DNA of 64,000 nucleotides. Source: Geminocystis herdmanii PCC 6308 (lineage in GTDB: Bacteria > Cyanobacteriota > Cyanobacteriia > Cyanobacteriales > Cyanobacteriaceae). The stretch is from NCBI RefSeq assembly GCF_000332235.1, contig NZ_CM001775.1, forward strand, positions 3,768,272 to 3,832,271, given 5' to 3'. Both the position numbers and the translations under genes were made by a program. The notes under the pieces were generated by a model, which was not told where the DNA came from, searched no databases, and saw nothing but the letters and a program-made list of their open reading frames with translations. Below are positions 59,878-64,000 of the stretch, in pieces (the stretch's first letter is position 1; every line of letters starts with the position of its first letter).

Positions 59878-60686
59878 AAGGGCTTTATCTTTTCTAAGGT
59901 TAAAGGATTTTTTTTAGAATACCACTCTCCAGACCATCTTTTTCGTTTATCATCTACATCTACAATTAAGGAATAATTGAGGGCTAAAGGTAAGAAAAAG
60001 CTATCATCGTTTCGCTCATATAATCTTTGTAACGCCCATAGATAATAATCAATAACTTGTAATCCTACTTCTTCTGAAGATTTTTTTACATCAATTATTG
60101 TTGGTGAATCATAATTTTTACCCCATTTTTGGTTAAAATTATTTTTAGCATTTCTAATAGCATTAGCTAAGGATTCTCGTCTTTCAGATGTACCTAATCT
60201 AGCAAAAATAATTCTATTTTCATCGGCTTGATGCAACATATTTTTAAATAACAAAGTCACTAAACTATCGTAAATTTTCTCCTCTGATAATTTCTCTTGT
60301 TTATCTTCTTGAAGATGTTTAGCATAATTAATTAATTCACTTTTTCTCCTAATAGCAATTTGTACTTTTGCTTCAAATTGACCTAAAATGTTAAAAACCT
60401 CTTGACGTATTTGAGGATGGTCATTTTTTGCGTGAAAAAGTAAAGCCGTTTTCTTTGCTGATGGTTGCATTGAAGATATATTTTTAAATATGGGATCAAG
60501 TAATAAATTATCTCTTAATTTGTCTAATGTTTCTTTGACTAAAATAGGATTTGATAGTCTAACAACTCCTATCATAAAAGTATTAGAAACTCCATTTTTG
60601 CCTAACATTACCTTTCCTCTTTTATCAAATAATGTTAAATCCCCTGCTTCATCTACATAGTAGTTACGAATTTTCGTTTCTGTCAT
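59868..60686 (-). CDS. DUF3800 domain protein
   Basis: A 272-residue protein starting with the signature NYYVDEAGDLTLFD, then ALLFHAKNDHPQIRQEVFNI and later VIDYYLWALQRLYERNDDSF. DUF3800 is predicted to have an RNase H-like fold; the N-terminal D-E-x-G-D acidic cluster would be part of the metal site. Its genes are scattered and often near mobile or RNA elements. Here its last codons overlap the 3' part of a structured RNA encoded on the other strand. Confidence 0.85.
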   Translation of the reverse strand: MTETKIRNYYVDEAGDLTLFDKRGKVMLGKNGVSNTFMIGVVRLSNPILVKETLDKLRDNLLLDPIFKNISSMQPSAKKTALLFHAKNDHPQIRQEVFNILGQFEAKVQIAIRRKSELINYAKHLQEDKQEKLSEEKIYDSLVTLLFKNMLHQADENRIIFARLGTSERRESLANAIRNAKNNFNQKWGKNYDSPTIIDVKKSSEEVGLQVIDYYLWALQRLYERNDDSFFLPLALNYSLIVDVDDKRKRWSGEWYSKKNPLTLEKIKPLIS

Positions 60687-60768
60687 CTATTTTCACATCA
60701 ACTATTATTCAATAAAATATACATTTAATTTTACAACATTTAGTAATACTGTGAAATAGAAGAAAAAA

Positions 60769-62229
60769 CTATTGCCTGACAGCACAGACGATCGAATCGT
60801 TGGGGTCAAATTTTACTACAATAAGAGTCATATCATCAGTGTTTTTATGCCCAAAACCAATAAATTCTTCAATTTTGCGGAAAATATAATGAAGAATCTC
60901 CTCCGCCGAGTCATAATTTTGACAGGCATAATCAAAACAAAGATGTAAATTATCTTCGTCAAATCTCTGATTATTTTGGTTTACGGCATCGGTTAAACCA
61001 TCGGTATAGTAAAGAATAATATCATTTAATTCTAAGTTAATACGATCGTCCTCATATTTGGAATCAGATTGTAACCCAATTAACATTCCATCTGTATCTA
61101 AACGAATAATTTTTTGTGTTTGTTTACGCCATAACAAAGGTGGATTATGGGCGGCGTTAGCATATCTTAAAGTATGACTTTGAGGATCATATTCGGAGTA
61201 AAATAAGGTGACGAAACGATGGGAATTATCTAAATCTGCGTACATTACTCTGTTTAAATGCTCTAATACCCGTGCTGGAGAATGACGGTTTAAGACTTCG
61301 GCTCGTAACATTCCCCTTGTCATTGTCATAATTAACCCTGCGGGTACACCTTTACCCATCACATCGCCGATGACAATACTCCAAGGTTCACAAGGAGCAT
61401 TATTGATGTCAGATGTATTTTCTGTCCATTGATCATAATTGACGGGGATAAAATCATAGTAGTCTCCCCCAACTCGATTAGCTGTCTGGCATTTGGCGGC
61501 TATCTGTAAACCTTTGATAATAGGACATTTTCTTGGTAATAATCGGGATTGAATTTCTGAGGCAATCTCTAATTCTCGATCTTGACGCTCTTTCGATCGT
61601 AATTCAACTGTTAACTCATGGTTTGCGATCGCCACCGCAGTTTGATCAGCGACTAATTGAGCTAGTTTTTTACGGGTTTGAGTCCATAAATAATCAGCAT
61701 CTTGACTAAAAATATATAGCCTTCCCCTTTCAATATTTTTAATTAAAATAGGGGTACTAAAAATTTTTAAAATAGGGGACAATTTTTCTTGAAATTTATC
61801 TTGAATAAAAGATGATAAAGAATCTATTTCAGGTAAATCATTAACATTTTTTTCTCTTTTTTTTAAGTATATATTAATATCTTTGACGACAGTTTCAAAT
61901 GAATTAATTATTTCATCACGATACTGATTATTTTGACAGTAAATTTGTTCTAATTTGACTTGATTATTTTTCCCATAAAGGATTAAAGCCCCTCCTTCAC
62001 CATCCGTTACCCTTGCTACCATTAAAGGGGTTAATTCTAAAAATTGATTCAAATTATTAAAACTACGGAGGGCAAAACTTAAAGAACTAAGTAAATTTTG
62101 GATTTTATTTTGTTCTTTTTGTAAACTCGCTACTAATTCTTTCAATACTAAAATAGGGGTATAATCTTCCCCGGCTAAATCATCATTAATGTTTTCTGAA
62201 TTGACGGAATTATAGTTAAAAATAGACAC
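60769..62229 (-). CDS. PP2C-type serine phosphatase (SpoIIE/RsbU) with GAF-like sensor
   Basis: A 486-residue protein. Residues ~35-215 are a GAF-like region, then a short linker helix (ELEIASEIQSRLLPRKCPII). The SpoIIE phosphatase follows with NRVGGDYYDFIPV, IVIGDVMGKGVPAGLIMTMT, YYTDGLTDAVN and TDDMTLIVV, which carry the metal-binding aspartates. Such enzymes dephosphorylate anti-sigma antagonists in partner-switching. No partner genes are adjacent. Confidence 0.9.
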   Translation of the reverse strand: MSIFNYNSVNSENINDDLAGEDYTPILVLKELVASLQKEQNKIQNLLSSLSFALRSFNNLNQFLELTPLMVARVTDGEGGALILYGKNNQVKLEQIYCQNNQYRDEIINSFETVVKDINIYLKKREKNVNDLPEIDSLSSFIQDKFQEKLSPILKIFSTPILIKNIERGRLYIFSQDADYLWTQTRKKLAQLVADQTAVAIANHELTVELRSKERQDRELEIASEIQSRLLPRKCPIIKGLQIAAKCQTANRVGGDYYDFIPVNYDQWTENTSDINNAPCEPWSIVIGDVMGKGVPAGLIMTMTRGMLRAEVLNRHSPARVLEHLNRVMYADLDNSHRFVTLFYSEYDPQSHTLRYANAAHNPPLLWRKQTQKIIRLDTDGMLIGLQSDSKYEDDRINLELNDIILYYTDGLTDAVNQNNQRFDEDNLHLCFDYACQNYDSAEEILHYIFRKIEEFIGFGHKNTDDMTLIVVKFDPNDSIVCAVRQ

Positions 62230-62420
62230 AGAAATATTTAAACAACTCCCAAAAATTTAGTAACTAATTATCAAATACACACTTTAAAATATATAATCAA
62301 AAATTCTTAATTTTAAGTACTTTACTCTGATCGATCGAATCAATGTCATGGTTAATTCGATCGACGATTAAGAAAGTATATCAACTATTTTTCAAATGTC
62401 AAGCACAAATTAGCAATTTC

Positions 62421-62448
62421 TTACTCCTTACTTCTTACTCCTTACTTC
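62421..62448. repeat. TTACTCC/TTACTTC heptamer array, 4 copies
   Basis: Alternating TTACTCC and TTACTTC units, five bases before the stop of the Uma2 relic. The region 62230-62620 otherwise holds only that relic and CGATCG sites. Confidence 0.85.
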
Positions 62449-62453
62449 GTTAA

Positions 62454-62600
62454 TTATTGCCCGACTTGAAAAACTTGCTCGGCGGTTAAACTTAACTCAG
62501 GAAATAAGCAAGATTTGATGACATCTTGAGCTTGACATAAATTTAAAGTATATTCCCTATCTTCCCAATTTTTTAATGTAAAGGAATTAATCTTCCCCTC
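62454..62600 (-). pseudogene. C-terminal relic of a Uma2-type gene
   Basis: An open frame of 48 codons without start reads TLKNWEDREYTLNLCQAQDV then IKSCLFPELSLTAEQVFQVG. It resembles the closing beta strand and FPEL.LT..QVF tail of Uma2/DUF820 proteins. The upstream part is missing. Confidence 0.5.
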
Positions 62601-62620
62601 TTAGTGTCTTCAAAGTTTTC

Positions 62621-64000
62621 CTATTTTTTTTCAACTCCTAACTCTTTAATGTTACTTAAAACAACTTCTGGCATTATATCTTGACCTAACATCCCTCCGG
62701 GGGTATGATGTTCATAAATTTCCGATACAGGTAAATTTTTCAAAGAATTGTGCATTTGAGGGTCTTCATTAGGTAATAATTTTAGCAGTGGTAAGGGTAG
62801 TAAACTCGATAAATTGGTGATAAGTAGCAATAACCAAAGATGCTCAAAATTAGTCTCAGTTACTCCTAACCAATGAGTTAGTAAAGCGCCCAATTCATGA
62901 GACAATAACCCTGCTAAATTCCAGATGGACATTAAAAGGGCGAAAAAACTCGCTTCGATACCTTCAGGACAAAGACGAGCAGACAAAACCAATACAGGCA
63001 TAAAGGCAATTTGTCCCATTACCGTTAACACAAGGCTATCTCCTAAGCTAAACCAGTGATCATCAATGCCTAAAGTACGATTAAAATGAGTAACTAAGAT
63101 TAAACTTGTCATGCCCAATAGGGAAGATAACACCACACTCCACCCTAACATGACACGGAAGGAAATTTGTTTGAGCCAATTTTGATAACATAATATCCCA
63201 ATAAGAGAGGCTAAACTGGTAATCAGTCTAACTCTGCCTAAAAATTCGGGGGTGAATCCTAATTCATTGGTAGAGAAGAAGAAAAAGGCAGAATCGGCAC
63301 TAGGTGTACCTTGCCAAAGAGCGATAAAGATAACTGGTGCTAAAATGGATTTTTGGGTAATGGTTTGCCATAATTGCTTAATTTGTCCTTGAAAAGGGTT
63401 AGATATGGTTTCTTTTTCTACAGGTTTTTCGATAATTAATCCTGCGATACCTACGACTAATAAGGGGAAACAAGCGGTAATTAGAAAGACGATATTGTTA
63501 CTAAATTGCTGTAATAATGCACCACTGAAATAGGCTGTAATTAAGCCACCTAAAGCGGAACTTCCCCATGTAAGAGATTGTAGAGAGCCAGATTTAACTA
63601 AGGATTCATTTTTTGCCCTTTCTACTACCACAGAATCCACAATTACGTCACTCATGGCAACGGAGAGGGAGGTAAATAAGATGGCAATAGTTGCACCCCA
63701 AGCATTATGTACGATCGTACCTAAACTTAACCATGCCATCGAACCTAAAATACCAGAAAGAATTAAATAACTGCGACGGCGATAACCAAAAAGGGGTTTT
63801 CCATCACTTAAAAAACCGATAATGGGCTTCGTCACCCAAGGAATAGCGGCTACTCCCATTAAAGCGGAAACTTGAGCGGGGGATAACATTAAGTCATCTT
63901 TAAGGAAAAAACTGACGGCAAGTCTAGCTAATCCTAAAATACCCTGTACAAAATATACCGTTAGGATGGCAAATAATTCGGGGGTGAGTTTATTCCCGAA
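62621..64000 (-). CDS. BT1-type folate/biopterin transporter (5' end beyond window)
   Basis: A multi-helix major-facilitator protein of the FBT family. The frame continues without stop to the window edge, so the start is outside; at least 460 residues are visible. LTPELFAILTVYFVQGIL, DDLMLSPAQVSALMGVAAIP, KPIIGFLSDGKPLFGYRRRS and SDVIVDSVVVERA match the cyanobacterial and plastid folate transporters. Treating the ATG at 63889 as the start would remove the first helix. Confidence 0.9.
   Translation of the reverse strand, partial: FGNKLTPELFAILTVYFVQGILGLARLAVSFFLKDDLMLSPAQVSALMGVAAIPWVTKPIIGFLSDGKPLFGYRRRSYLILSGILGSMAWLSLGTIVHNAWGATIAILFTSLSVAMSDVIVDSVVVERAKNESLVKSGSLQSLTWGSSALGGLITAYFSGALLQQFSNNIVFLITACFPLLVVGIAGLIIEKPVEKETISNPFQGQIKQLWQTITQKSILAPVIFIALWQGTPSADSAFFFFSTNELGFTPEFLGRVRLITSLASLIGILCYQNWLKQISFRVMLGWSVVLSSLLGMTSLILVTHFNRTLGIDDHWFSLGDSLVLTVMGQIAFMPVLVLSARLCPEGIEASFFALLMSIWNLAGLLSHELGALLTHWLGVTETNFEHLWLLLLITNLSSLLPLPLLKLLPNEDPQMHNSLKNLPVSEIYEHHTPGGMLGQDIMPEVVLSNIKELGVEKK

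Overview
The window is an AT-rich stretch of a cyanobacterial chromosome. Evidence is the set of lineage-specific genes (CRR6, GUN4, KGK, DUF3086, DUF3119, DUF3531, DUF4327, phylloquinone methyltransferase, a VTE6-like phytyl kinase). It also carries very many CGATCG palindromes (the HIP1 core) and short tandem repeats of 7-bp period (STRR type) at gene borders. Base composition and gene style suggest a unicellular form of the Cyanobacterium/Geminocystis kind; that placement is inference. No rRNA, tRNA, CRISPR array or intact insertion sequence was seen.

Layout. 0-9 kb: an ammonium transporter with a long cytoplasmic tail, CRR6, GUN4, Uma2 nuclease, DJ-1/PfpI protein, VTE6-like kinase, cysC, a response regulator with a degenerate kinase-dimerisation box, and tyrS. 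9-18.8 kb: gtrA-glycosyltransferase pair, TPR protein, murC-murB, KGK protein, purS-purQ, an ArgRS-like protein without a catalytic core, and an ArsA/HSP20 ATPase. 18.8-22.6 kb: an accessory patch of nuclease-like, TPR and antitoxin-like small genes with relics of genes. 22.6-27 kb: ABC exporter and acetolactate synthase with a terminal zinc ribbon. 27.1-32.7 kb: a second accessory patch: higA with a gutted higB, vapBC between long direct repeats, and an orphan SNF2-type helicase. 32.7-40.5 kb: fetAB, glutathione-dependent reductase, gatB, YciI, DUF3086/DUF3119 and aspC. 40.6-41.1 kb: a graveyard with an AbiEii-like nucleotidyltransferase relic and a TnpB tail. 41.2-48.6 kb: thyX, mazG, ftsZ, trpD, DUF3782, DUF3531, comF and argF. 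48.7-51.2 kb: a Kef-type antiporter embraced by compound satellite repeats. 51.2-59.6 kb: RibD-like reductase, MlaD/MlaF, lipoprotein, cysK, flavin reductase, DUF445, menG and DUF4327. 59.8-60.7 kb: a compact structured RNA with its own TATAAT box, tail to tail with a DUF3800 gene. 60.8-64 kb: SpoIIE-type phosphatase, a Uma2 relic and a folate/biopterin transporter cut by the window end.

Most genes are housekeeping and stand singly or in pairs. The most unusual material is non-coding: the RNA beside DUF3800, a family of short palindromes whose stems differ but always stay paired, and heptamer arrays that supply the stop codons of several genes. The two toxin-antitoxin patches show active gain and decay of small modules.
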